Assembly (NCBI RefSeq): GCF_001468005.1 | Contig: NZ_LNYY01000021.1 | Location: 637-64,636, forward strand | Length of the DNA: 64,000 nt | Direction of reading: 5' to 3' | Source: Legionella steelei | GTDB taxonomy: Bacteria; Pseudomonadota; Gammaproteobacteria; Legionellales; Legionellaceae | Position numbers and translations under genes: made by a program | The notes under the pieces: generated by a model | What the model was told of the DNA's origin: nothing | The model's input: only the letters and a program-made list of their open reading frames with translations | The model's database searches: none | Shown: positions 51,465 through 59,833 of the stretch, piece after piece | How positions within the stretch are numbered: position 1 is the stretch's first letter | How the letters are laid out: each line of letters opens with the position of its first letter

Positions 51465-52312
51465 CAAAAAATATTGGTGAGTCTGTACGTTCACGTTTGA
51501 AAAATATAGCTGTTAAAGAAGGTTCTGATTTTAATACGGTATTGACTCGTTATGGTCTAGAGCGTTTGTTATATCGAATTGGAGAATCAGAATATTCTAA
51601 ACAGTTTTTGTTGAAAGGTGCTTTACTATTTAACTTATGGTATGACATGCCTCATCGCCCAACTAAAGATATTGATTTATTGGGGTTTGGTGATAATGAC
51701 CTAGCGTATATTAAACAAACGTTCAGTAAAATTTGCAGAATCTCTGCAGATGATGGAATAAGTTTTCTGTCTGAATCAGTGACAGTTGACACTATCAAAA
51801 AAGATGGAGGTTATGCAGGAGCAAGAGTTGAGTTATTTGGGGAGTTGGCGAAAGCAAAGATTAAAATACAAATTGATATAGGTTATGGTGATGCAGTTAC
51901 CCCTGGGCCAATAGATGCCCATTATCCCGTACTTCTTAGTGATCTTCCTGCCCCTAAAATCCGTACTTATCCAATTTATACGGTAATTGCAGAAAAGCTG
52001 CACGCAATTGCATTATTGGGCATGGCGAATAGTCGATTAAAAGACTACTTGGATCTTTATGTATTATTAAGTAAAGAGCAGTTAGATAATCAAGTCCTGG
52101 CTAAAGCAATACAAGCTACATTTACTCGCCGAGGCATGGATCTTCCTGAAGCGCTGCCTATTGGTCTGACCGATGAGTTTGCTAACGACTCAAGTAGGGA
52201 GTCAATGTGGAAAGCCTTTTTGAGAAAAAATGAACTAGAACAGAAACCATTAACAGAAGTTATTGCTGTGATCAGAAGTTTGATTCAAACGCCATTTTCT
52301 TTGGCAAAGTAA
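51461..52312 (+). CDS. abiEii: AbiEii-family nucleotidyltransferase toxin
   Basis: 283 residues with the AbiEii signature: LLKGALLFNLWYDMPHRPTK followed by DIDLLG (nucleotidyltransferase Asp-x-Asp, ~residue 70), and the later lysine motif TVIAEKLHAIALLG then SRLKDYLDLYVLL. AbiEii-type toxins transfer nucleotides to tRNA or other targets and inhibit growth. A relic of a close copy of the last 40 codons exists at 4749-4865. Confidence 0.88.
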   Translation: MTKNIGESVRSRLKNIAVKEGSDFNTVLTRYGLERLLYRIGESEYSKQFLLKGALLFNLWYDMPHRPTKDIDLLGFGDNDLAYIKQTFSKICRISADDGISFLSESVTVDTIKKDGGYAGARVELFGELAKAKIKIQIDIGYGDAVTPGPIDAHYPVLLSDLPAPKIRTYPIYTVIAEKLHAIALLGMANSRLKDYLDLYVLLSKEQLDNQVLAKAIQATFTRRGMDLPEALPIGLTDEFANDSSRESMWKAFLRKNELEQKPLTEVIAVIRSLIQTPFSLAK

Positions 52313-52463
52313 AATCTTATTTTGCTGATGAATGTCACCTAAGATAATTGCAGCGATAATTGTGGAGATTCATTTACACAACATACATATTTGGGTAATT
52401 AGGTTTGAACCTATGGTGTCATTTCTCAATGCTCTTAACCATAGCTCTTAAATCAAAGGCTTA

Positions 52464-52495
52464 AAATTGCATTTAAAATACATCTTTAATATAAT
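52464..52495 (+). promoter_or_regulatory. NsrR site over the alternative oxidase promoter
   Basis: AAATTGCATTT-A-AAATACATCTT (52464-52486) is an 11-1-11 inverted repeat close to the known NsrR motif built on AAGATGCATTT. It overlaps a promoter with -35 TTGCAT (52467-52472), a 17-bp spacer and a perfect -10 TATAAT (52490-52495). Repression by NsrR and release by nitric oxide are inferred. Confidence 0.78.
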
Positions 52496-52529
52496 ATATT
52501 CTATATTACACACTGCAAAGGAATATATC

Positions 52530-53204
52530 ATGCCAGTAACTCATAAACCTGCCAAAACCATTAGTGATAAAATTGCTTTTGGCCTAGTGAAATTTTTTCG
52601 TTTTTTTGCAGATACTTTTTTTCAGAAACGCTATGGTAATCGAGCCATTGTGTTGGAAACAGTAGCTGCTGTACCTGGCATGGTGGGCGCTGCTTTACTG
52701 CATTTACGCTGCTTAAGAAAGATTAAAAATGATGAGGGTTGGATTAAAATTTTATTGGATGAAGCAGATAATGAACGAATGCATTTGATTACGTTTATGT
52801 ACATTGCCAAACCTAATTGGTTTGAGCGCTTTATTATTTTTACCGCGCAAGCTATTTTTGTGGTGTTGTACCTGTTGATGTATGTTATTTCTTCAAAAAC
52901 AGCGCATCGCTTTGTCGGTTATCTTGAGGAAGAAGCCGTGGTCAGCTACACCCATTATTTACAGGAGTTAGATGATGGTCGCATTGAAAATGTCCCAGCT
53001 CCTGAAATTGCTAAACAGTATTGGGGGCTTGCTCCAGATGCACGATTACGTGACGTACTTTTGGTCGTGCGTGACGATGAGGTAGAGCATCGGGATGTAA
53101 ATCATCAATTAGCGGACAAGCTGACAAACGAGCGTACTTTATTGACCCAATTAGAATTGGGATCTACCGATAGTGCAAATAACAAGGAATCAAAGAGTCT
53201 TTGA
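52530..53204 (+). CDS. aox: Alternative oxidase (cyanide/NO-resistant quinol oxidase)
   Basis: 224 residues. The di-iron carboxylate ligands are all visible: Glu in VLETVAAVPG, Glu-x-x-His in NERMHLITF, Glu in LEEEAVVSYTHY and Glu-x-x-His in DDEVEHRDVNH. Hydrophobic helices anchor it to the inner membrane, where it oxidises ubiquinol and reduces oxygen to water without pumping protons. It resists NO and cyanide, which block haem-copper oxidases. The start at 52530 follows an SD (AAAGGA); the longer frame starts inside the NsrR site. First gene of an NsrR-controlled operon. Confidence 0.9.
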   Translation: MPVTHKPAKTISDKIAFGLVKFFRFFADTFFQKRYGNRAIVLETVAAVPGMVGAALLHLRCLRKIKNDEGWIKILLDEADNERMHLITFMYIAKPNWFERFIIFTAQAIFVVLYLLMYVISSKTAHRFVGYLEEEAVVSYTHYLQELDDGRIENVPAPEIAKQYWGLAPDARLRDVLLVVRDDEVEHRDVNHQLADKLTNERTLLTQLELGSTDSANNKESKSL

Positions 53205-53224
53205 TAACAGAATAAGGATACGTT

Positions 53225-54121
53225 ATGAGATTGGAACCTAATAAGTTACTGTGCTACAAAAAAACCGAGATTGACAGCCATGGAAAACTGAACTTTTTCC
53301 TGGAAAAACACAGCACTAAAGAAGGAACCTGGGGTAAGCTTTTTCTGCATGAAGGAGCTATTGATTTTGTATTTTTAAACGGTCAGGGAAAAGAACTATC
53401 ACGTGATAGGATTAATGAAGAGCATTCCCAAATCTTGATTCCTCCTGCTGCGTGGCATAAAATTATTCCCGTCAGTGAATCATTTAAAGCAACCCTTGAG
53501 TTTTATTGCATACCCCAGCGTTACTTCAATAAAAAACACGGTTTAAGTCCAGTACATAGTGATTTGATGTATGTCTACCAGACTTATTTGTCTCATTTGC
53601 AAAGCGCATCCATCCTTGATGTGGGCTGCGGTTCGGGTAGAAATTTACTGTATTTAGCAAAAATGGGGCATCGTGTAAAAGGACTTGATTTCAGTCAATC
53701 GGCAGTAGATACGATTCAGGATATTGCTCAAAAAGAAGCTCTGCCTGAGGTGGTTGCCCAATTACATGATTTAAATCAACCTTTAATTCTTGATGCAGAA
53801 CGGTTTGATTTTGTGCTCTCAACGGTGACGTTGCAATTTTTAAACCCAATGCGTATCCCAAGCCTGCTTACTGAACTACAAGAACTAACTAAAACAGATG
53901 GATATCATTTTTTAGTCTTTCCTATCCAATCAGAGCTTTATCCATTACCTGATTTTTTCACGTATCTACCACAAAAAGAGGAAATTTATCATCGATACCA
54001 AGATAATGGCTGGTCTATACTTGAATATAAAGAATCAGTGGGCCATTTGCATAAACAAGATTCATTAGGAAGACAAATTTCTGGTTTGTTTGGTATTTTG
54101 CTTGCACAAAAAATCGTATGA
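53225..54121 (+). CDS. tehB: TehB-type SAM methyltransferase with N-terminal cupin-like domain
   Basis: 298 residues. The N-terminal ~95 residues match the TehB-like DUF1971 beta domain (LEKHSTKEGTWGKLFLHEG, PPAAWHKI). The remainder is a class I methyltransferase with SAM motif DVGCGSGRNLLYL (~residue 122) and FDFVLSTVTLQFL (~195). TehB methylates tellurite and related oxyanions. It follows aox by 20 bases on the same transcript, so it should also respond to NO. The real substrate in this setting is unknown. Confidence 0.85.
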   Translation: MRLEPNKLLCYKKTEIDSHGKLNFFLEKHSTKEGTWGKLFLHEGAIDFVFLNGQGKELSRDRINEEHSQILIPPAAWHKIIPVSESFKATLEFYCIPQRYFNKKHGLSPVHSDLMYVYQTYLSHLQSASILDVGCGSGRNLLYLAKMGHRVKGLDFSQSAVDTIQDIAQKEALPEVVAQLHDLNQPLILDAERFDFVLSTVTLQFLNPMRIPSLLTELQELTKTDGYHFLVFPIQSELYPLPDFFTYLPQKEEIYHRYQDNGWSILEYKESVGHLHKQDSLGRQISGLFGILLAQKIV

Positions 54122-54146
54122 ATGCGTGACCTAAGCAAGGAGAGTG

Positions 54147-54545
54147 ATGAACACTACTTATCGAAACAAGATCCACATTTGTCGTGTTTACACTCCTCCA
54201 AAAGTTAAAGAGCGGGTCTGGATTTTGATCGATAGGCTTTGGCCCCGAGGTATTAAAAAAGAAGCATTTGCTTTTGATTTTTGGCTAAAAGACATCACTC
54301 CGAGTGCTACTTTAAGGCAATGGTTTCATGAAAATAGTGATGAGCGCTGGAGCGAATTTGTTGAATGTTACATTGAAGAATTAAACCATAAAGGCGATTT
54401 AATAAAACACATTTTGTAACAAGCAGAGCACACCTCTATTACTTTGTTTTATGCTGCAAATGACCTAAAACATAATCATGCACTCATTCTGCAAGCGGTT
54501 TTGTATTCCTTACCCCAAAAACCCGATAAAAAATTACTTCTCTGA
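54147..54545 (+). pseudogene. DUF488 protein with an in-frame TAA
   Basis: The first 90 codons give the DUF488 N-terminus (KERVWILIDRLWPRGIKKEA, WLKDITPSATLRQWF). The frame stops at TAA 54417-54419, but the same frame continues for 41 codons with the conserved family ending TLFYAANDLKHNHALIL to TGA 54543-54545. A single nonsense change has cut the gene. The ATG at 54147 is preferred (AAGGAG upstream). It overlaps the end of nsrR tail to tail by 12 bases. Confidence 0.8.
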
Positions 54546-54980
54546 TGGGTTGATGTTCAATAGAACAGAAAGATCACTTTTGTTATGCAAAACATCAGCT
54601 AGAGTATAACGCTCCAAAACCTCCATAAAAGCAGCTTGAGCCTCATGCAACACTCCTTTTAACTTGCATACAGGAGCAATACAACAATTTGCCTTTGCCT
54701 TATTAAAGCAAGGTACTAAATCAAAATGAGGCTCCAATTGAGTTATTATTCGACCTAAATTAATGGTTTCAGGTTGCGATGCCATGGTGATGCCGCCATT
54801 TTTACCTCGAATCGTTTTAATCAATCCAAGTTTGGCTAAATTATGAATGATTTTAACCATATGGTTGTTTGATATGCCATAGGCTTCAGTAATGTCTTTA
54901 ATGGTACAGGATTCTTTTCTAAGAGTGATGTAAATCAAAGCGCGTAATGAATAATCGGTAAATTGTGTGAGTTGCATCAT
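54534..54980 (-). CDS. nsrR: NsrR-type nitric-oxide-sensing repressor
   Basis: 148 residues of the Rrf2 family. Winged helix in the first 60 residues (TIKDITEAYGISNNHMVKII), wing with GKNGGITMA, and a Fe-S ligand cluster C-x7-CC-x5-C (PCFNKAKANCC...VCKL, ~residues 91-106). NsrR proteins hold a [4Fe-4S] or [2Fe-2S] cluster that NO destroys, relieving repression. It lies divergently between the two operons carrying its predicted sites. A second start at 54977 is equally possible (AGGAAT upstream). Confidence 0.88.
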   Translation of the reverse strand: MMQLTQFTDYSLRALIYITLRKESCTIKDITEAYGISNNHMVKIIHNLAKLGLIKTIRGKNGGITMASQPETINLGRIITQLEPHFDLVPCFNKAKANCCIAPVCKLKGVLHEAQAAFMEVLERYTLADVLHNKSDLSVLLNINPSEK

Positions 54981-55021
54981 TAATTCCTAATTGGTTGTTG
55001 ACTGTGATTATTTCTTTTTAT

Positions 55022-55044
55022 AAGATGCATTGCAAATACATCTT
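55022..55044 (+). promoter_or_regulatory. NsrR site between nsrR and the haemoglobin operon
   Basis: AAGATGCATTG-C-AAATACATCTT is an 11-1-11 inverted repeat, a near match to the known NsrR consensus. A possible promoter TTGACT (54998-55003) with 17 bp to TAAGAT (55021-55026) places the operator on the -10 box. It could control both the haemoglobin operon and nsrR itself. Confidence 0.8.
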
Positions 55045-55057
55045 TATGGGGATCATT

Positions 55058-55429
55058 ATGTCAGAGTCATTATTTGAGCGTCTGGGCGGTCAAAACGCAG
55101 TCAATGCTGCGGTTGATATTTTCTATCGTAAAATGTTAACAGATGAACGAGTAAGTTGTTTTTTTGATGATATCGATATGGAACAACAAATCCTAAAGCA
55201 AAAAGGATTTTTAACTATGGTATTTGGTGGACCGAATAAGTACAACGGAAAAAATATGCACGAAGGACATGCTCATTTACTGAAACGTGGGTTAAATGAT
55301 ACGCATGTGGACATTGTTATTGAGCATCTCGGCGCAACACTTGCAGAGTTGGGAGCACCAGCAGAGGATATTAATCAAGTGGCCGCTATTGCCAATAGCG
55401 TTCGAAATGACGTATTGGGACGTATATGA
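55058..55429 (+). CDS. glbN: Truncated haemoglobin (group 1)
   Basis: 123 residues from the Met at 55058 (GGGGAT upstream); earlier start codons lie in the promoter. It covers the 2-on-2 globin fold: LFERLGGQNAVNAAVDIFYR with Tyr at B10, then HEGHAHLLKRGLNDTHVDIV with the proximal His. Bound haem can turn NO plus O2 into nitrate when a reductase recycles the iron. The next gene, overlapping by four bases, is a reductase, so together they may replace a flavohaemoglobin. Confidence 0.88.
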   Translation: MSESLFERLGGQNAVNAAVDIFYRKMLTDERVSCFFDDIDMEQQILKQKGFLTMVFGGPNKYNGKNMHEGHAHLLKRGLNDTHVDIVIEHLGATLAELGAPAEDINQVAAIANSVRNDVLGRI

Positions 55430-56382
55430 GTACCGTATCATTTAAAAATCAATTTTATACTTTGGATCCTCAGGAAAGTGTATTGCAGTGCCTGCTGCGT
55501 CATGAGGTTGATTATCCTAACTCGTGTCAGGCGGGTATTTGTCAATCCTGCTTAATTAAAGTCAAAGATGGGGTTGTTAACCCTGTCTGGCAAGAAGGTT
55601 TGCCCGAAACGCTTAAAGCGCAAGGTTATTTTCTAGCCTGTCTTGCAAAGCCTGAGGCACCACTTGAAGTCTCAACTCCTGAAAGTACAGAATGCGAGAT
55701 CAGTGCGCAAATAATCGATATAAAATCACTTAATTACAATGTAATGCAAGTGAAACTTAGAGTGGATAATTTAGAACATTGGGTTCCTGGTCAATACCTT
55801 AGCCTAATTAATCCTGAAGGCACGATACGTAGTTATTCAATCGCCAACATACCCATACAAGAAGGATTTATTGAATTACACATAAAAATTTATCCAGGCG
55901 GGAGCATGGGGCAATGGCTGGTAAGCAAAGCAACAAAAAATATTGAAGTGAAACTAAGAGGTCCCTTTGGCCGTTGCTTTTACTATAACCCAGAGCAATT
56001 GGCTTTTAATATGTTACTGGCCGGAACTGGCACAGGACTTGCGCCACTCATTGCCATTATTAAAAGCGCGCTAAGTCAAAATCATCAAGGCACTATTACT
56101 TTAGTTCATGGAGGTCTTTCTGATGAAGATATTTACTATAAAGAAGAACTGGAAATGTTAGCCATGTTGTTCCCATCTTTTGTTTACGACCCTTGTGTGC
56201 TTCAAAGTCAGGGGCAATTTCCTGAAGCTTCTATAGAAAAACGAACATTAATGCATTTAAATCACCCGAAAGAAACACGAGTTTATGTCTGCGGTCCTAA
56301 AGAAACTACCGATAAGTTGAAAAAACAGGTTTTTCTTGCGGGTGTGCCTTCTCAGGCCATCTTAAGTGATGTATTTTTATGA
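55426..56382 (+). CDS. Ferredoxin-FAD-NAD(P)H oxidoreductase
   Basis: 318 residues: an N-terminal [2Fe-2S] ferredoxin domain (NSCQAGICQSC with the fourth Cys in LACLAKP), an FAD domain with the RSYSIAN motif (~residue 138), and an NAD-binding domain with GTGTGLAPLIAI (~205) and VYVCGPKE (~288). This is the electron-transfer module of phenol hydroxylase/methane monooxygenase reductases. Co-translated with the truncated haemoglobin (ATGA overlap), it is probably the haemoglobin reductase. Cytoplasmic. Confidence 0.88.
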   Translation: MSTVSFKNQFYTLDPQESVLQCLLRHEVDYPNSCQAGICQSCLIKVKDGVVNPVWQEGLPETLKAQGYFLACLAKPEAPLEVSTPESTECEISAQIIDIKSLNYNVMQVKLRVDNLEHWVPGQYLSLINPEGTIRSYSIANIPIQEGFIELHIKIYPGGSMGQWLVSKATKNIEVKLRGPFGRCFYYNPEQLAFNMLLAGTGTGLAPLIAIIKSALSQNHQGTITLVHGGLSDEDIYYKEELEMLAMLFPSFVYDPCVLQSQGQFPEASIEKRTLMHLNHPKETRVYVCGPKETTDKLKKQVFLAGVPSQAILSDVFL

Positions 56383-56427
56383 GCATTATTCTTCGGTAAG
56401 TGACTCGATGATTCATGGAGTGAAACA

Positions 56428-58755
56428 ATGCCTCAAAATGCAAAAGCAATAACGGAATATGCCCCGGCAACAAGGGACCCTGTTGCGCTGGTTTTAAAAT
56501 GGATTTTATTGTTCACAGCGCTGATTTGTTTTATGGTGCTGATATGGGGTACTTATAAAACCTACCAACTTGCCCCACCTTTACCGCAGCAATTTCAAAC
56601 TGAATCTGGTCGAGTCGTCATGACTGAAGAAGATATTGTAGCGGGCAAAGCAGGATTTCAACGTGCTGATTTGATGGATTATGGAAGTCTGTATGGTATG
56701 GGTTCTTATTTTGGCGAGGATTACACTGCAAAATATTTGCTGCGGTTAGGGCGGCTTGTTGAAGAAAAAATAGCACAAGTGCGATATGGTAAATCGTTTG
56801 CTGATTTGGCGGAAGAAGAGCAATACTTAACCCAAAAAACCATGCAGCGTGAATTACAGAGCACCGATTTAAGCTCAGCAATCAGTGTTTTATCAACACC
56901 AGTTGCCGATTCAATAGTACAATTAAAACAAGAAATTGCATCTACATTATTGAATCATGATGCAAAAAAAGGTTGGACAAAAGCCTATAGCTTAGATGAG
57001 CAAAGTGCGTTGCAAACGGCTGATTTTCTTATTTATTCCTCATTGACTACCATTGCTCATCGACCCGGACAAAACAGCTCCTATACCAACAACTGGCCTT
57101 ATGAGCCCAGCATGGGAAATAGCCCAACACCAGCTACCTTTTATTGGACTTGGGTGTCATTCTGTTTTGTGTTCTTAGGCTTTGGTGCTATTTTATACAT
57201 TTATCATCATTATCTGAGCGTGCCAGACGATTCTCCTAGGACACCTCTATTCATGAGTTTTAAACCGCTTACATCAAGCCAGCGCAAAGTGGGGCAGTAT
57301 TTCCTGGTTGTCGCAGTCATTTTGCTTATTCAAATTGGTGTAGGTGCTCTTATGGCTCATTACTATTCCGAGCGTGAAAGTTTTTATGGTATCGCGATTA
57401 ATGACTATTTACCTTTTAACTTCCTGCGTGATGTTCACATACAAACACCAATTGTCTGGATTGCACTGTCCTGGATTAGTGCAGCAGTGTTTATGGCGCC
57501 CATAATTAGTAAAAAGGAGGCGAAAGGACAAGGCTTTTTAGTCAGTGTTTTATTTTGGGTCACTCTGTTTGTTGTTGGCGGCGCCCTAATCGGTGATTAT
57601 TTAGGGATTATGGGGTATGTCAACCAATATTGGTTTTGGATTGGTAATCAAGGACTTTCTTATTTGCAACTTGGTCGCTTATGGCAAATTGGGTTTTGTC
57701 TTGGACTGTTTATCTGGAGTTTTATTGTTTTTCGAGGTATGTGGCCTGAGTGGAAAACTGTTAAAGAGGCAACGATACAGTTTTGGACTGGTCGAATTCA
57801 ATTGGAACATCTTTTTTGGGCAAGTACCGCGAATGTGGCAGTATTGTATTGCTTTGGCATGATACCGTTAACCGGTATTGAAAAATCATTTACTATTACT
57901 GATTTTTGGCGTTGGTGGGTCGTTCATCTTTGGGTCGAGCAATCGTTTGAGTTTTTTGCAGCGTGCTCAACCGCTTATCTTTTGATGGGAACAGGATTAG
58001 TGTCTCGTGTTCTTGCAGAGCGAACCATGTTTTTTGAAACCATTCTTATTTTTTTAGGCGGGGTGATTGGCACAGGACATCATTGGTACTGGACAGGTAC
58101 GCCTGATATCTGGGTGCCGCTTGGTTCGATGTTTTCTTTTCTTGAGGTTTTGCCTTTAGTACTTCTTATTATTGATGCGATTGAACATCGACAGTTAATT
58201 AAACGTCAAGGTGATTTCACTTATAATTTGGCTTATCTCTATGTTTTAGGCGCATCATTTTGGAACTTTGTTGGTGCAGGAGTATTTGGCGGAGGGACGC
58301 TTAACGCTCCATTAGTGAACTATTATGAACACGGTACTTTTTTAACGCTCAATCACGCCCATACTGCTTTATTTGGCGCGTTTGGTTTACTTGGACTTGG
58401 GCTTATTTATTTTTGTTTGCGTTATGCCGCAGGAGAGCGCTTACCGTGGAGCGAGCGTTTAGGAACTTGGGCATTTTGGCTTTATAACCTTGGTCTTTTG
58501 TTATGGATTGTACTTAATTTCTTCCCTATTGGATGGTCTCAATTAATGGATGTTTATGAGCATGGTTTTGCTCATGCCAGAAGTCTTGAGTTTTATAATA
58601 CTACTTTGTTATGGCAATGGTTACGGTTGCCAGGCGATGTGGTTTTTGCTTTGGGCGCACTCTTCATGGCTTATGATTTCATCAGCAAAGTGCGACCTTT
58701 TTTCCCTAAAGTGGAGAATTTATTTAAGAAAAAAATAATGCCTGTCCTTCAATGA
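56428..58755 (+). CDS. norB: Quinol-dependent nitric oxide reductase (qNOR)
   Basis: 775 residues with about fourteen membrane helices. The N-terminal fused periplasmic domain (~50-230) marks the single-subunit quinol type. Haem b and Fe-B ligands are seen in WWVVHLWVEQSFEFF, GTGHHWYWTG and LNHAHTALFGAFG. It reduces 2 NO to N2O at the inner membrane using quinol. Length is normal and ligands intact. It follows the reductase gene by 45 bases in the NsrR-controlled operon. No other denitrification genes are present, so the role is detoxification. Confidence 0.93.
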   Translation: MPQNAKAITEYAPATRDPVALVLKWILLFTALICFMVLIWGTYKTYQLAPPLPQQFQTESGRVVMTEEDIVAGKAGFQRADLMDYGSLYGMGSYFGEDYTAKYLLRLGRLVEEKIAQVRYGKSFADLAEEEQYLTQKTMQRELQSTDLSSAISVLSTPVADSIVQLKQEIASTLLNHDAKKGWTKAYSLDEQSALQTADFLIYSSLTTIAHRPGQNSSYTNNWPYEPSMGNSPTPATFYWTWVSFCFVFLGFGAILYIYHHYLSVPDDSPRTPLFMSFKPLTSSQRKVGQYFLVVAVILLIQIGVGALMAHYYSERESFYGIAINDYLPFNFLRDVHIQTPIVWIALSWISAAVFMAPIISKKEAKGQGFLVSVLFWVTLFVVGGALIGDYLGIMGYVNQYWFWIGNQGLSYLQLGRLWQIGFCLGLFIWSFIVFRGMWPEWKTVKEATIQFWTGRIQLEHLFWASTANVAVLYCFGMIPLTGIEKSFTITDFWRWWVVHLWVEQSFEFFAACSTAYLLMGTGLVSRVLAERTMFFETILIFLGGVIGTGHHWYWTGTPDIWVPLGSMFSFLEVLPLVLLIIDAIEHRQLIKRQGDFTYNLAYLYVLGASFWNFVGAGVFGGGTLNAPLVNYYEHGTFLTLNHAHTALFGAFGLLGLGLIYFCLRYAAGERLPWSERLGTWAFWLYNLGLLLWIVLNFFPIGWSQLMDVYEHGFAHARSLEFYNTTLLWQWLRLPGDVVFALGALFMAYDFISKVRPFFPKVENLFKKKIMPVLQ

Positions 58756-58793
58756 ACTGAAAGGAGACATGAATTGAATCTGAGAAATACGTC

Positions 58794-59591
58794 ATGACCA
58801 GACATTTGAGCGAGTGGTTAATTGAAAAAATGGGAAGCTTTTTGTTACAACAGGGACCACCTCAACGAGCATATCTGTGTGATTTTAATAAATTATGCAA
58901 CAAAATACGTCCTGCCGATGTTCTTTTGGTGGAGGGAAGAAGCCGAATAAGCCGCATGATTCGGCATGTGACTCAAAGTCCTTGGTCTCATGCTGCATTA
59001 TATATAGGCTGTCTTCATGACATTAAGGAACCCTCTTTGCAAGAACTAATCAAAGAGCACTATAACGGCCTACCCCATAAACAACTGTTGGTTGAAAGTG
59101 AGCTAGGACTTGGAACTATTATTTCTCCACTCGACAAATACAAAGACGAGCATCTTCGTATTGTTAGACCTGAATGGCTGGCTCAGGAGGATGTATGTCG
59201 TGTAGTAAGTTATGCTTTGAGTCGCTTGGGCAAAAACTATGATGTACGTCATGTGTTAGATTTGGCGCGGTTTTTGTTCCCTTGGGGATTTTTTCCGAGA
59301 AAATGGCGTTCAACACTTTTCCAACATAATGCAATGCAACCTACAGAAGATATTTGCTCTTCAATGATTGCGGATGCGTTTCAGTCAGTACATTACCCAA
59401 TTCTTCCCTTTATTCACGAAGGAAATAAACATCAAATGGAACTTGTAAGACGTAACCCTCGTTTATTCACGCCGAGTGATTTTGATTATTCTCCGTTTTT
59501 TTCTGTGATTAAATACCCTATATTTCCACCTAATACTTTAAGAGAGTACGCTCATTTACCTTGGGATGAGGAGCAATGGAGCGATATATAG
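58794..59591 (+). CDS. YiiX/YebB-like NlpC/P60 hydrolase
   Basis: 265 residues. The segment ADVLLVEGRSRISRMIRHVT then SPWSHAALYIG is the permuted papain-like fold with the catalytic His; the Cys is in EDICSSMIADAF (~residue 182), and the family is permuted so that His precedes Cys. Members cut amide or acyl bonds in cell-wall peptides or lipids. Placed 38 bases after norB, it is the last gene of that operon; a link with NO resistance is unclear. Confidence 0.78.
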   Translation: MTRHLSEWLIEKMGSFLLQQGPPQRAYLCDFNKLCNKIRPADVLLVEGRSRISRMIRHVTQSPWSHAALYIGCLHDIKEPSLQELIKEHYNGLPHKQLLVESELGLGTIISPLDKYKDEHLRIVRPEWLAQEDVCRVVSYALSRLGKNYDVRHVLDLARFLFPWGFFPRKWRSTLFQHNAMQPTEDICSSMIADAFQSVHYPILPFIHEGNKHQMELVRRNPRLFTPSDFDYSPFFSVIKYPIFPPNTLREYAHLPWDEEQWSDI

Positions 59592-59606
59592 TGATTTTTA
59601 TTTCAT

Positions 59607-59747
59607 TTATTGTCCGATGTCCTCAGAGATCAGTTTCTTCAAATCTTGAACCGATTCTTTAGTAGGTTCGTGCAGCAATCTGGTTATAGTTTCTTTACTA
59701 CTGGCTAATGCCGCATTGAGTTGATTGGTAACCTTCACCAAATGCTG
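59607..59747 (-). pseudogene. traM: traM 3'-end relic
   Basis: The minus strand reads NQLNAALASSKETITRLLHE then TKESVQDLKKLISEDIGQ and stop. This matches the middle of the intact TraM at 62449 (ILNAALSSSKEAMDKIL ... MKQLISDSL). An in-frame stop lies upstream. It is the displaced end of a second traM, on the far side of the three-nuclease module. Confidence 0.72.
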
Positions 59748-59833
59748 TTAGGCTATCAAGAAGCGCAGCGAGTCGAATTTTTTTATAAATGAAGACTTAA
59801 TGCGGTTTAATAAACAATTTATGCAAGACTATT

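Noticed and set aside
52467-52529. Longer N-terminus for the alternative oxidase
   Set aside because: The upstream TTG lies inside the NsrR site and -35 box; a good SD and conserved N-terminus support the ATG at 52530.
54995-55057. Longer N-terminus for the truncated haemoglobin
   Set aside because: It would translate the promoter and NsrR site; the globin homology begins after the Met at 55058.
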